A stretch of 64,000 nucleotides of DNA. Origin: Betaproteobacteria bacterium (GTDB lineage Bacteria; Pseudomonadota; Gammaproteobacteria; Burkholderiales; Eutrophovitaceae). Of this stretch, positions 26,182-36,735 are shown in pieces. The notes under the pieces were generated by a model that was not told where the DNA came from, searched no databases, and was given only the letters and a program-made list of their open reading frames with translations. The stretch's first letter is position 1, and each line of letters starts with the position of its first letter. The stretch lies in NCBI GenBank assembly GCA_020354125.1, contig CP070643.1, forward strand, positions 2,898,372 through 2,962,371, written 5' to 3'. The translations under genes were made by a program, and so were the position numbers.

Positions 26182-26480
26182 GCGGAGCAGGGCCCCCGCT
26201 GTATTTGTGGGGATGCGACCGCGGCGCCAAACATTGGTGCACGGAAATTTCCCAAACCTGTTCGACTCATCTCAGCGCGATCGAAACACCTACTATTGGG
26301 ACCGTGACGGGATATAGTGCACCCGCTGGCGGGATGCGACCGCGTAGCCAAACATTGGCGCACGGCAATCTCTTAACGCTTTACACGCATACGGGAGCGA
26401 TTGCGATGGGACCGCTGGATTTGTTCCGCGGTGCAGTGCGCCGGCCCTAGGGATGCGACCCTGTAGGCGCGCAGGGCGCC
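26182..26480. repeat. Tandem repeats of about 120 bp with GGGATGCGACC core
   Basis: Three starts of a repeated unit are seen at 26209, 26330 and 26449, so the period is about 120 bases. Units 1 and 2 agree at 35 of 40 bases over 26209-26248 and 26330-26369 (core ATGCGACCGCG and CCAAACATTGG). Unit 3 keeps GGGATGCGACC and then diverges. The array is entered by a hairpin, GGGCCCCC at 26190 against GTGGGG at 26208. The 440-base gap between the GFA pseudogene and the SnoaL-like gene holds this array and the fragment at 26081, and no gene. Confidence 0.65.
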
Positions 26481-26502
26481 GCGTTCCACGCTTGTCAGCA
26501 AT

Positions 26503-26946
26503 TCATAGTGGTGGAGCTTCAACACCGATTTGTTCGAGTATCCCTCGCGGCGCCCCCCCAACCATCGGCTCCGTAAAAATCAAAACCAACTTGTTATTGG
26601 CAACGCGATAAAAAAAGTACTGCGGCGGAATCTGCACGTGCTTTCCGGTCGGCGCTATCGGTTCCATCCCCGGCATGGTCCAGGTTCCAGTGTGAGTCCC
26701 GGTCTGGTGCCATTTGATTGCGTAGTTACCGTCGCCGCGGTTTTCGATGTCATCGTAGCCGTGATTCCAGTCGGGAAATCCGGCGTACAACGCGTTCAGC
26801 ATGGCGATGAACTGTTGCTTGTCGAGTATGCGTGTTGCGCTCACGAACATCAGATCGTCGGCGAGCGTCGTAGCGACCCTCTGAGTGTCATGGTCGACGA
26901 GACTGGAAACGTAGTCGATGAGAACTTGTGAGGCTGAAGTGTTCAT
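26503..26946 (-). CDS. SnoaL-like/NTF2-fold protein
   Basis: A 147-residue protein of the NTF2-like fold. It has the N-terminal helix VLIDYVSSLVDHDTQRVATT, then FIAMLNALYAGFPDWNHGYDDI and WHQTGTHTGTWTMPGMEPIAPTGK, which is the pattern of SnoaL-like ester cyclases. Some members are polyketide cyclases, but most have unknown ligands, so no reaction is assigned. Its last 18 codons recur at 26081-26131. Confidence 0.75.
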   Translation of the reverse strand: MNTSASQVLIDYVSSLVDHDTQRVATTLADDLMFVSATRILDKQQFIAMLNALYAGFPDWNHGYDDIENRGDGNYAIKWHQTGTHTGTWTMPGMEPIAPTGKHVQIPPQYFFYRVANNKLVLIFTEPMVGGAPRGILEQIGVEAPPL

Positions 26947-26988
26947 AAAAGCAAAGCGTTCGCTTGTCGATGGTCCACTTGTCGGTTC

Positions 26989-27579
26989 TTAGAGTCTGCC
27001 ACGCTTTGCCGCCGCGCGCATGGCGTCGCGCAGGCTGAATATGAGGGCGACGATCAGCAAGCCCATTCCGGTCCAGATGATGCTGCGGGCCGGCGTTTCT
27101 ACGTTTTCCAGCACAACGAGTTCGACTTGTGGCACTGCGTCGAAGTCACCGACTTCGACCAGCAAAAACAGATACTCGGCGGGGTAGAGAATCTGCAGTG
27201 GCCCTACATCGACGGTTTGCGTTTTCGAAGCACGGGCCTCGACGTGAAGCGGTCGCTCTACAACCGTATGGTCGAGTTCAACCAGCGACGCTTGATACTT
27301 TAGCTCTCGCCGCTGTTGAGTATCTGCGATTTCATCAAGAGTGAAGTTCAAGCGAAGAGTGACCCGGTTCATTGCCGGTGTTAGTTCGAGCGGTACCGGT
27401 TTGTAAGCGAGGCCGTTTGAAAAACGCAGGATGCTGCCGTTGGCAGTCGTCCAGCGCGCCGCGCGCTCGGTCATCTTGACCTTTTTTGCCTCCTCTCCAG
27501 TCAAGAAAAGACAGTAGGCGTAGTAGACCGGCCCCAGCAGAATTCCCAGGACGAGCAGGAGTGGGATGGCCGGTCGCAT
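26989..27579 (-). CDS. Hypothetical membrane-anchored protein
   Basis: A 196-residue protein of no family I recognise. Hydrophobic segments lie at both ends: IPLLLVLGILLGPVYYAYCL near 4-23 and IIWTGMGLLIVALIFSL near 167-183. The middle is soluble and beta-rich, so it is probably held on the periplasmic side between two anchors. It ends with a basic tail (RAAAKRGRL). It lies 27 bases downstream of the MFS transporter on the same strand and may be co-transcribed with it. Confidence 0.7.
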   Translation of the reverse strand: MRPAIPLLLVLGILLGPVYYAYCLFLTGEEAKKVKMTERAARWTTANGSILRFSNGLAYKPVPLELTPAMNRVTLRLNFTLDEIADTQQRRELKYQASLVELDHTVVERPLHVEARASKTQTVDVGPLQILYPAEYLFLLVEVGDFDAVPQVELVVLENVETPARSIIWTGMGLLIVALIFSLRDAMRAAAKRGRL

Positions 27580-27606
27580 TTGGGTGAGAATATCGACAGC
27601 CTGTTT

Positions 27607-28866
27607 CTACGCCGGCTGGGTCGAGCGCACAGTATGTTCTCCGACACCTATAGCTGTGACTATTGCGGCGAAATGGAACGAGCCCATCAGAATGAATACC
27701 CAGGCGGGGCGGCTGGCATCCATCAGCGCACCATAGATCGGCGGCGCGATGGCCAGCCCAATGTCCATTCCAGAGTAAACCACTCCATAAACACGTCCGA
27801 TCGCATTCCCGGGAGCTGCTGCACGCACCAGAAGATCGCGTGACGGGCCGGCAAGCCCTGCTCCGAAACCAAGGATCGCCAACATCGGTATCATGATCCA
27901 GGCGGGCATGCTGCCAAGGGCGACGAGCAGGGCTGCACTGCCCGAAACGGTTAACGCCACGGCGATAACGCGATCGTGATACTGCGTTCTCGCGGCGGCG
28001 AAGCCGCCAACGATCAAACCGCCCGCACTGGCAAGCATGTAGGCGGTGATACACGCTGTCGCGAACGTAAATGGCACCGAATATAGATCGCGCAAGGCGG
28101 CGGGCGCGAAACTCTGGATGCCGCCGAAAGATAGCGATGCAACCAGGAAGAAAGCAAAACACATCCATACCGCATTCAACCTGAGGAATTGCAGCGAGTC
28201 GCCAATGCTGCCGCCTGTATTCCTTTGTGCGACCGATTCGGACACCTCTCCCGGATCCAGCAGGTCGCGACAAACAAACAGGACAGCCAGTACCGCGAAT
28301 GCCAGCGCCGCAGCGGCCAGCAAGGCAACACGCCAGTTTGACAGCGTTGCAATCCCGGCGAGAAACACCGGTGCTGCTGCCCAGCCGAGCGCGCCGGACA
28401 ATCCGTGCATGCTGAAGGCGTGCCCCAGTCTTGGGGTGCTGACCCGGCGGTTGAGCACTGTGAAATCAGCCGGATGAAAGACGCTGTTGCCGACACCCGC
28501 CACCGCAGCGAACAACATCAGCGCTACGTAGCTGTTGGCTGCGGCCAGTCCCAGTGCCGAAATGCACAAGAATGCGAGACCGCCGAGCAGAACCGGAAGT
28601 GCACCAATTCGGTCGACAACGAAGCCGGCAAGTGCCTGGCCCACACCAGATACGATGAAAAACACCGTCATCAGCAGGCCGAGCTCGGCGTAACTCAGAC
28701 CGAACGCCTCCTTGAGCCACGGGAACAGCGGCGCAAGAAGCAAGTGGAAGAAATGCGATGTGCCGTGGCCAAGCCCAACAAGTCCAATAACCTGGGCGTC
28801 GGCGCGCAGCGTTTGCGTTGCAGAAGTCATGTCCGGTGAAGTGCGTTGGAATTCCGCTTCCGGCAC
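27607..28866 (-). CDS. MFS transporter
   Basis: A 419-residue major facilitator with about 12 membrane segments. The N-terminus VIGLVGLGHGTSHFFHLLLAPLFPWLKEAFG, followed by YAELGLLMTVFFIVSGVGQALAGFVVDR, resembles the fosmidomycin-resistance (Fsr) type of exporters. VGNSVFHPADFTVLNRRVS also fits that group. The substrate is unknown. The GTG at 28866 is the longest start; an ATG at 28830 would remove 12 residues. Confidence 0.85.
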   Translation of the reverse strand: MPEAEFQRTSPDMTSATQTLRADAQVIGLVGLGHGTSHFFHLLLAPLFPWLKEAFGLSYAELGLLMTVFFIVSGVGQALAGFVVDRIGALPVLLGGLAFLCISALGLAAANSYVALMLFAAVAGVGNSVFHPADFTVLNRRVSTPRLGHAFSMHGLSGALGWAAAPVFLAGIATLSNWRVALLAAAALAFAVLAVLFVCRDLLDPGEVSESVAQRNTGGSIGDSLQFLRLNAVWMCFAFFLVASLSFGGIQSFAPAALRDLYSVPFTFATACITAYMLASAGGLIVGGFAAARTQYHDRVIAVALTVSGSAALLVALGSMPAWIMIPMLAILGFGAGLAGPSRDLLVRAAAPGNAIGRVYGVVYSGMDIGLAIAPPIYGALMDASRPAWVFILMGSFHFAAIVTAIGVGEHTVRSTQPA

Positions 28867-29040
28867 TGTCTGGCCATTACGGACCCATGCCGACGCGAAA
28901 GTGTATAAATCTGCCTAGTGTGCTATCCGGCAAATACCTTACCTATTTCCAAAGCCGAATGCACAGCGAACTGTAGGCACGGTTGCCAAGGCTGTCTATG
29001 AAAGTCTGGCGCCGAATACGCGTTCGTATGCGCGCCTGCA

Positions 29041-29080
29041 CGGTCGCATCCCCATGAATGGGGCCTCTGCTCTGCGCTTC
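29041..29080 (-). repeat. GGGGCCCC/GGGGATGCGAC hairpin element, 29-kb copy
   Basis: On the minus strand the sequence reads GCGCAGAGCAGAGGCCCC, a short loop ATTCAT, then GGGGATGCGACCG. It has the same parts and order as the copies at 26182-26221 and 62902-62937. GGCCCC and GGGG can pair into a small stem. It lies in the 296-base gap between the MFS gene and the gene ending at 29163; nothing else was seen there. Confidence 0.65.
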
Positions 29081-29162
29081 GGCGCGCACCCGGTGAGGTG
29101 AGCAACGATGCATGGCGTGGATTGTCGTCGCGACTTTCGAAGTTTATTTGTGGGATAGCACG

Positions 29163-29690
29163 CTAGTTTAACGTGCGTACTGCCTGCGTGTCTTCGACCC
29201 GCATTGCGCCCAAGGTCGGGACCTCCAAATTCAGGTCCCACTCGGCTTTGGTTGCCGCATCCTTGATGAGCTTCATCAACCCGTGCAGCAGGTTTTCACC
29301 GAGAGACAGGTCGAGGCCATTGCCCTGACTTGGCAGCATCGAGAGAATGGTCTGGCCTTTTTCATTGCGTCGCGCCCGTATCCGGGTTACCACAAACGGT
29401 GTGTCGCCGAGCGGGTGTTTGCGATCCGGTTCCTTGGTTGCCTTCGAGAACTGCACTTGCTTGAGCGCTTTTTCGTGCTCCAGTCCGAGCAGTGCCTTGC
29501 GCGCCTCCGGGCTGGCCTGGGACTGGATCTCGGGACGCGACTGAGCCATTTGCAGTAGCACCGGCCAGAATCGCTTGACCAGCCGGCGCGTCATCCAGAA
29601 CATAATCTCCGCCGATCCCGAGAAGTACACGTGAACCAGCAGCCGGTCTTCCTCAGCCATGAATTCGACGGTGATGCGCTCCAGGTTCAT
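29163..29690 (-). CDS. Conserved-looking hypothetical protein
   Basis: A 175-residue cytosolic protein with no signal peptide or membrane segment. I do not recognise the family. It has an N-terminal beta region (LERITVEFMAEEDRLLVHVYF), an aromatic and basic stretch (MTRRLVKRFWPVLL), a charged helical middle and a C-terminus rich in LSLGENLLHGLMKLIKDA. Codon use looks like that of its neighbours, and the ORF covers the whole gap, so it is likely real. Function unknown. Confidence 0.6.
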   Translation of the reverse strand: MNLERITVEFMAEEDRLLVHVYFSGSAEIMFWMTRRLVKRFWPVLLQMAQSRPEIQSQASPEARKALLGLEHEKALKQVQFSKATKEPDRKHPLGDTPFVVTRIRARRNEKGQTILSMLPSQGNGLDLSLGENLLHGLMKLIKDAATKAEWDLNLEVPTLGAMRVEDTQAVRTLN

Positions 29691-29789
29691 GGCGTGCAGT
29701 TTACTCGATGGGGCACGTCCTGATAACTGGCGAGCTTCGCTGGCTGGTCAGAATCCTCCGGTGATGCTCATGCCCTACTGAGCCGAGCG

Positions 29790-30446
29790 CTAGAAAACCC
29801 AACCGAGACCGATGGCTACGACCGGATGGAAGCGGTAATCGTCAATATCTTCGTTCAGTTGTGCTTGTTCCGCCGCAACGTCGGACTGCAGCTGGGCACA
29901 TGCTGGGCCCGGCAGTGAGGCGCCGCAGACGACATTGAGTGTTGCGGTCGGTTTCTGATACAGCACACCAAGGTCAAAGGTGAATCGAAGCCCCGACTTC
30001 GACATCGTTCCAAAACCGAGGCCCAGATAGGGCGACGTACTGTCAAAATCGACTATACCCGACAGCGAGCCGATCGCCGATGCCGGGTACTGTACGCCGT
30101 TGATTTCGAAAAAGCCGCCAGTTGGTTTGCCTTTTGCAGTCAACTCGTTGTTATTTGCGTAGATTCCACCCGTTAGACGAAAGCTTCCTTTCATTGGGTG
30201 CCAGTCAAGCAGTAAGCCGGCGGTAGCAAGGTCGACCTCGCCATCGTATTCGATGTTGCTTTCAGTGAAAGTGTCGTCGTAGTTGAAAGCGTTCAGGGAA
30301 ATACGCCCACCGAAGGACTTGTTGAAAGCCCAACCGATATCCAGTCCTGCTCCGAGGGTCCCTGCCTTGACGATCAACCCTGGGCCATCTGCCAACGCGT
30401 TTGCCGAGATCATCAGGGAAAACGTAAAGATCAGTGCGTTACGCAT
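29790..30446 (-). CDS. Outer-membrane beta-barrel protein, function unknown
   Basis: A 218-residue exported protein with a signal peptide ending SANALA. The mature part alternates polar and hydrophobic residues (GRISLNAFNYDD, YDGEVDLATAGLLLDWHP, SPYLGLGFGT, GLRFTFDLGVLYQ) and ends in Phe (AIGLGWVF), as outer-membrane barrels do. The pattern TAGLLLDWHPMKGSFRLTGG recurs in many proteobacterial small barrels of unknown role. One Cys pair lies in a loop (VVCGASLPGPACAQ). Confidence 0.75.
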   Translation of the reverse strand: MRNALIFTFSLMISANALADGPGLIVKAGTLGAGLDIGWAFNKSFGGRISLNAFNYDDTFTESNIEYDGEVDLATAGLLLDWHPMKGSFRLTGGIYANNNELTAKGKPTGGFFEINGVQYPASAIGSLSGIVDFDSTSPYLGLGFGTMSKSGLRFTFDLGVLYQKPTATLNVVCGASLPGPACAQLQSDVAAEQAQLNEDIDDYRFHPVVAIGLGWVF

Positions 30447-30660
30447 GTTTCAAATCCTCCGCGCTTCTGCGCCCCGCACAGCGGCGTCAGAAGGATGTCG
30501 CTGCACTGGCCGCTATAGTCCAGTCAATCGAAAATGTCGTCTGACTGAGATCGACATCGAAGAGGATTTCTTTAGCAAGAAGGGGACCTGGAAACCGAGA
30601 TCTTTGCTCCCATTTGTGTGATTTCCGCCGGAGTGAACGCGTACGAACCCACGTCTAACG

Positions 30661-32706
30661 TCAGTCTTCTTGCTGCGCCGGTTTGTGTTCTGATACCAGT
30701 TGCTGCTGAACATTGGGCGGCACCTGCTCATAGTGGCTGAATTCGATCGCATACGAACCAGCACCGCCGGTAATTGATTTCAGTCGCGATTGATAGTTAT
30801 CGAGTTCGGCAAGTGGAACCTTGCCGGTCAGTTTCATCATGCCGCCGGATAGTGCGTCATTGCCGCTGACCTGCCCGCGTCTTTGGGCGAGGTCGCCACT
30901 GATATCGCCAATCGCTTCTTGCGGCACCATTACCTCGATATCGACGATCGGTTCAAGAACGACCGGCTTGGCCTTTTCTACCGCACTAATAAACGCCTTG
31001 CGACCGGCAGCAACAAAAGCCACTTCCTTGGAGTCAACGCTGTGGTGTTTGCCGTCGTATACCGTAACTTTCACGTCCTGCATTTTGTGACCTGACAGCG
31101 GTCCGGAATCCAGCACAGAGCGAACGCCTTTTTCGACCGCCGGAATAAACTGGTTTGGAATGACGCCACCCTTGATCTCATCGACAAACTGGAAACCGGT
31201 GCCGCGCTCGAGCGGCGCGATGCGCAGATACACTTCGCCAAACTGACCGGCGCCACCAGTCTGTTTCTTGTGACGGCAATGCCCTTCCGCCGTCCCTCTG
31301 ATTGTTTCGCGGTAAGGGATACGTGGTGGCCGGGTCGCAAGCTGCAACCCAAAGGTCTTTTCCATCTTTTCCATTGTCAGGCGCAGGTGCAGGTCGCCCA
31401 GCCCGCGCAGCACCGTTTCATTGAGGGTTGTGTCGTGCTCAATCCTTAGCGTCGGATCTTCCGAGCTCATGCGATGCAGCACATCGGCCATCTTCTGCTC
31501 ATCACCGTGCCGCGTTGCTTCGAGGGCCAGGCCGAACACCGGCTGCGGGAAATCAAGTGGCTTGAGGTGGATATGGCTGTCTTCCTGTGCGTCGTGCAGC
31601 ACGGCATCGAAGTGAATGTCGTCGACCTTGGCGACGGCGACAATGTCACCGGGTCCCGCTGTCTTGATTTCAACGTGATCCTTGCCCTGCAATCGATACA
31701 GATGGGAGACTTTGAATGGTTTGCGCGCGTCGCCAATAAACAACTGGGTGTTCGGTGTGACTGTGCCCTGATGAACGCGGAATACCCCGAGCTTTCCGAT
31801 GAACGGATCGATCTCGACTTTGAAGACGTGGGCCAAAACGTGTTTCGATGGGTCGGGATCGGAGTGAAAAGGCTCCGCCTCAGCGCCTTCGCCGCGCAGA
31901 AATTGAGGCGGGTTGCCCTCAGTCGGATTTGGCATCAGCTTCGAAAACGCGTTGAGCAAAAGGTCCATGCCGGCACCGGTACGCGCTGACACGAAACACA
32001 CTGGTACCAAATGACCTTCGCGTAACGCGCGTTCAAACGGTTCGTGTAATTGCTCAGGTTTTACATCGCCCTGTTCGAGATAGAGTTCCATGAGTTCCTC
32101 ATCAACCTCGACCACCTGGTCGACCAGCGCCGTGTGCGCCTCGGCGATAGGCATGAGGTCGGATTCGCCCTCGGGCTGGAAGAAACAGTCGACGACTTCG
32201 CTACTGTTGTTCGCGGGGAGATTGATCGGCAGACACTCCGAGCCAAACTCAGCCTGAATGTCCTTGAGCAGGTTCGGTAGATCGACGCCTTCAGCGTCGA
32301 TTCGGTTGATGATGATCATGCGGCAAAGGTCACGAGACTTGGCCCACTCCATCATGCGGCGAGTCATCAGTTCCACACCGGACGGTGCGTTGATCACAAT
32401 TGCCGCGGTCTCGACCGCAGACAATGCCGGCAAAGATTGCCCGACGAAGTCGAGATAGCCGGGCGTGTCGATCAAATAGATTAGTGTGTCATCAAGGGCA
32501 ACATTTGTGACCGCCAGCTTGACCGAGTGGCCGTGTTCCTTCTCCCGCGCATCGTAGTCGCCGACGGTGGAGCCACGCTCAACTGATCCGGCTGCCCCGA
32601 TCGCCCCGGTACGCTCCAGAAGGCCTTCGATTAGCGTAGTCTTGCCGGAGCCTCCCTGTCCTACAAGTCCAATGGTACGAATATGCTGGGTGTCGAAGCT
32701 TCCCAT
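30661..32706 (-). CDS. EF-G-like translational GTPase, divergent (EF-G2 type)
   Basis: A 681-residue protein with the five-domain layout of elongation factor G. Its GTPase motifs are not canonical. The P-loop is GQGGSGKTT (residues 16-24) rather than AHIDAGKTT, the G3 motif is DTPGY (80-84) with Tyr in place of the catalytic His, and G4 is NRID (134-137) rather than NKMD. Such proteins are known as EF-G-like or EF-G2. Their role differs from that of the housekeeping factor. The ATG at 32706 is chosen for its GGGAGG nine bases upstream; an ATG at 32715 abuts it. Confidence 0.88.
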   Translation of the reverse strand: MGSFDTQHIRTIGLVGQGGSGKTTLIEGLLERTGAIGAAGSVERGSTVGDYDAREKEHGHSVKLAVTNVALDDTLIYLIDTPGYLDFVGQSLPALSAVETAAIVINAPSGVELMTRRMMEWAKSRDLCRMIIINRIDAEGVDLPNLLKDIQAEFGSECLPINLPANNSSEVVDCFFQPEGESDLMPIAEAHTALVDQVVEVDEELMELYLEQGDVKPEQLHEPFERALREGHLVPVCFVSARTGAGMDLLLNAFSKLMPNPTEGNPPQFLRGEGAEAEPFHSDPDPSKHVLAHVFKVEIDPFIGKLGVFRVHQGTVTPNTQLFIGDARKPFKVSHLYRLQGKDHVEIKTAGPGDIVAVAKVDDIHFDAVLHDAQEDSHIHLKPLDFPQPVFGLALEATRHGDEQKMADVLHRMSSEDPTLRIEHDTTLNETVLRGLGDLHLRLTMEKMEKTFGLQLATRPPRIPYRETIRGTAEGHCRHKKQTGGAGQFGEVYLRIAPLERGTGFQFVDEIKGGVIPNQFIPAVEKGVRSVLDSGPLSGHKMQDVKVTVYDGKHHSVDSKEVAFVAAGRKAFISAVEKAKPVVLEPIVDIEVMVPQEAIGDISGDLAQRRGQVSGNDALSGGMMKLTGKVPLAELDNYQSRLKSITGGAGSYAIEFSHYEQVPPNVQQQLVSEHKPAQQED

Positions 32707-32715
32707 CCTGTGCAT

Positions 32716-33026
32716 CCTCCCGAATTTGCGGTGTTTTACTGTTTATATGCAGTGCCTTCGTGTCAGTATATGCGGCTCGCCGCAGGTTGCAATACAAGGC
32801 CTGCTGTGTCGCGGCGCAGCATCGGCAACGAGCCAAACGAGTCATCCGATGCAAGAACGAAATTAGCTTCAAACGAAAGGCAAGCCGGCACGGCGCAGCA
32901 CCAGGACCAGCCTCACTAACAATCTTTGCTGCGGCGCAGGCGAACAAGGCCGAATGACTGAGTCGAACAGGCAAAACACCACACAATGGCCGGGCGTTGC
33001 ACATGTCCAGTCAGTAAGGGCATAAG
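32716..33026. other. Divergent intergenic region, no gene
   Basis: About 310 bases between the EF-G-like start and the cupin start. It must carry promoters in both directions. I see no convincing -35/-10 pair, repeat or RNA. Confidence 0.4.
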
Positions 33027-33407
33027 ATGGCGAGGTATGACACTGCCCGTATCGAACAGGTGAGCGAAGAATCTGCTCCAGATGGATCGCGGGTCCGACC
33101 GCTGTTGTCACTGGAGTCTGGTTCAATGGCGCAGTTTGAACTCGACCCCGGGCAGGTATCACGGGCAGTCAGACATCGCAGTGTTGAGGAAATCTGGCTG
33201 GTTCTGTCGGGACGTGGACTGATGTGGCGACAACAGGATGAGCGGCAGAGCATCGTTCAGCTCGCGCCCGGCACCTGCGTGTCGATCCCGGTCGCGACCG
33301 CCTTTCAATTCCGCTGCGAAGGTGGTGAGCCGTTGCGTATTGCTGCCGTAACCATGCCGCCTTGGCCAGGAGACCAAGAAGCCGAGTTCGTATCCGGCGA
33401 ATGGTGA
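33027..33407 (+). CDS. Cupin-domain protein
   Basis: A 126-residue single-cupin protein. The first cupin motif is degenerate (VSRAVRHRSVEEIWLVLSGRG: His, Glu and Gly kept), and the second runs LAPGTCVSIPVATAFQFRCEG, where the usual His is missing. Metal binding is therefore uncertain. The C-terminus has MPPWPGDQEAEFVSGEW. Many such proteins are called mannose-6-phosphate isomerase-like or simply cupins; no reaction is assigned. It converges with the TRAP binding-protein gene. Confidence 0.78.
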   Translation: MARYDTARIEQVSEESAPDGSRVRPLLSLESGSMAQFELDPGQVSRAVRHRSVEEIWLVLSGRGLMWRQQDERQSIVQLAPGTCVSIPVATAFQFRCEGGEPLRIAAVTMPPWPGDQEAEFVSGEW

Positions 33408-33423
33408 GTCGAGGTGGTCGCCG

Positions 33424-34497
33424 TTAGTTTGCGGGATCGTGTTCGGCGATCAGGGCACGGGCCTTGGTGACCATTCTTTCTCCCTTGAGACCCTTGGCAT
33501 CTAGATTACCGACGCCCTCATTGACCGCGGCGCTGGCAGCCTCGCGCCACTTGTCGAGATCGTCATCCGGCAGCGCACTGACCGTATCACCACGCCTGGT
33601 AGCACGCTCGCGCGCCGCATTCGCGTTCTGATCAAATGTCTTGCCGATCCACGCGGAAATGTCGCTGCCACTGTTCGCTCTCATCACCTGTTTGAGATCG
33701 TCGATCAGACCGCGATAGGCGCTCGGATTCATCAGTAGAACCGAGACTTCTGCGTAAGGCCATGGCGCGTTCGCTGGGGCTTCGGCATGTGTGGTGACCA
33801 GTTCTTCCAATCCGAGTGCTGCCAGGCTGCTCCAGGACAACAGCACGCCATCGACACTCGACTCTGCAAGCGCTGTTCCGATGGCGGAGCTGCTGGTCAC
33901 AACCGGCTTCGCACCGATTGCGGTCAGGAACTGCCCTGCATCCGAGTTCGGTATTGCAATCCTCGCGTCTTTCAGGTCGGACAGTGACGATACCGATTTG
34001 TCACGCATATGAAAAACCGGCGCGTCGTGACGACTCGCGGCGAGTATGCGCATCTCCTTGAACTCGCGGAAAGCGAGGTCATTCATGTCGACCCACCACC
34101 ATAGGGCCTGGCTCGATCCCTCTGAGCTGGTACCCTCGAGCGCCAGCGCAAATACGCTGAATCTCGGAAAAGAAGCACTCGATTGCTGCAGGTCAATCCA
34201 AACGATATCGGCACTGCGATCCTGCACGGCCTGAAACAGATCGGTTTGTGCATTCGCCGCATCCCGTGGCGCAGCCAGCAAATTTATTCTGCCGCCTGAC
34301 TCATCGTAGATCTTGCGCGACCAGGGCTGGACAAAGTTTGTTACAAACGCCGAGTTCGCCGGTTGCGTATCCTGATACTTGAAAGTCACGCCATGAGCAA
34401 AAGCGTCTGCAGAGAAACCAAGCAACAGCAGCGTGGCACAAGCGAGCAGCGAATATGAGGCGGTAAATGCTTGCCGACTGATGGTTATAACGGTCAC
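33424..34497 (-). CDS. TRAP transporter solute-binding protein (DctP family), orphan
   Basis: A 357-residue exported protein with a signal peptide ending ADAFAHG. The mature part has GVTFKYQDTQPANSAFVTNFVQPWSRKI and DLKDARIAIPNSDAGQFLTAIGA, as in DctP-type binding proteins that capture organic acids for TRAP transporters. No DctQ or DctM membrane gene is in the window, so it is an orphan. The GTG start has AGGAG ten bases upstream. The C-terminal 60 residues are strongly charged. Confidence 0.8.
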   Translation of the reverse strand: MTVITISRQAFTASYSLLACATLLLLGFSADAFAHGVTFKYQDTQPANSAFVTNFVQPWSRKIYDESGGRINLLAAPRDAANAQTDLFQAVQDRSADIVWIDLQQSSASFPRFSVFALALEGTSSEGSSQALWWWVDMNDLAFREFKEMRILAASRHDAPVFHMRDKSVSSLSDLKDARIAIPNSDAGQFLTAIGAKPVVTSSSAIGTALAESSVDGVLLSWSSLAALGLEELVTTHAEAPANAPWPYAEVSVLLMNPSAYRGLIDDLKQVMRANSGSDISAWIGKTFDQNANAARERATRRGDTVSALPDDDLDKWREAASAAVNEGVGNLDAKGLKGERMVTKARALIAEHDPAN

Positions 34498-34696
34498 GGT
34501 TATTTTTTCTCCTATTACGACATGCGATTGCGAATCTTACTTGCAGCGCGTGACGCGACAGAAGATTCTGCATGGCAAAATCGATGGTTGATATTGATTG
34601 GATTTGCGTTAGTTTAGCAAGCTATCGGTTATGTGGATGAAAGTGCCGCTGCGGATCAAAGTACGTAGATCGCAGTATTAGACGGGGGACTACGAT

Positions 34697-35314
34697 TTGT
34701 TACCTAGCGTAGGGAAGGAAACCGCTGAATCGATTCTGCGGTTCTGGTTTGGAACGGCAACGGATGACCTTGAGGTCTCCGGGCAGTGCGCCAAGATGTG
34801 GTGGAAAAAGAATCCGCAAGTGGATGCCGAAATTCGCCAGCGCTTTGCCGCTGTGGTGGATGCCGCTGCGAGTGGGCAATGTGATTCGTGGTTGGAAAAT
34901 GCTCGTGGTCGGCTGGCGATGATCATTATGGTGGACCAGTTTTCGCGCAATATGTACCGCGATACGCCACGCGCCTTCGCTTTTGATTCATTGGCGCTGT
35001 CATGGGCCAAGGAGGGAATAGCGTCCGGCGCCGATCAGACACTGCGGCCGATCGAAAGGATTTTTTTCTACATGCCGCTCGAGCATTCCGAGTCACTCGA
35101 AGATCAGCAACGCGCGGTCGCCCTGACCACTGCTCTTGCTGCACAGGTGACTCCGGAGAAGCGAGACCTGTTTGAAGGGTATGTCGATTTTGCCAAGCGC
35201 CATCGAGACATCGTGCAACGCTTTGGCCGCTTTCCCCATCGCAACGCTATCCTTGAGCGAAGTTCGACTCCGGAAGAGTTGGAATTCCTGAAGCAACCGG
35301 GTTCGTCGTTTTGA
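34697..35314 (+). CDS. DUF924 family protein
   Basis: A 205-residue protein of the DUF924 family. Diagnostic stretches are ILRFWFG near the N-terminus, MWWKKNPQVDAEIRQRF, MIIMVDQFSRNMYRDTPRAFA, and PLEHSESLEDQQRAV, with RFPHRNAILER near the end. The fold is all-helical and TPR-like; the function is unknown. The start is TTG, with GGGGGA eight bases upstream; the next Met would remove the conserved N-terminus. Confidence 0.88.
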   Translation: MLPSVGKETAESILRFWFGTATDDLEVSGQCAKMWWKKNPQVDAEIRQRFAAVVDAAASGQCDSWLENARGRLAMIIMVDQFSRNMYRDTPRAFAFDSLALSWAKEGIASGADQTLRPIERIFFYMPLEHSESLEDQQRAVALTTALAAQVTPEKRDLFEGYVDFAKRHRDIVQRFGRFPHRNAILERSSTPEELEFLKQPGSSF

Positions 35315-35335
35315 ACTCAGGAACGGACCGGTTTA

Positions 35336-36577
<1,242 letters not shown>

Positions 36578-36735
36578 CTATCGCCTGAGTAAGAAAATGC
36601 AGGCAGATTGGCGTATGGCTGTGCAATGCGTCGTTATCTAACGGGCGCCTTTATCTCAAGGCCAACTGCTTATAATCCGAAACAGGCGAGGCGCGTCAAA
36701 GCGAAGCTTATAAATCTACGGCGGGAGAAGGGGGG

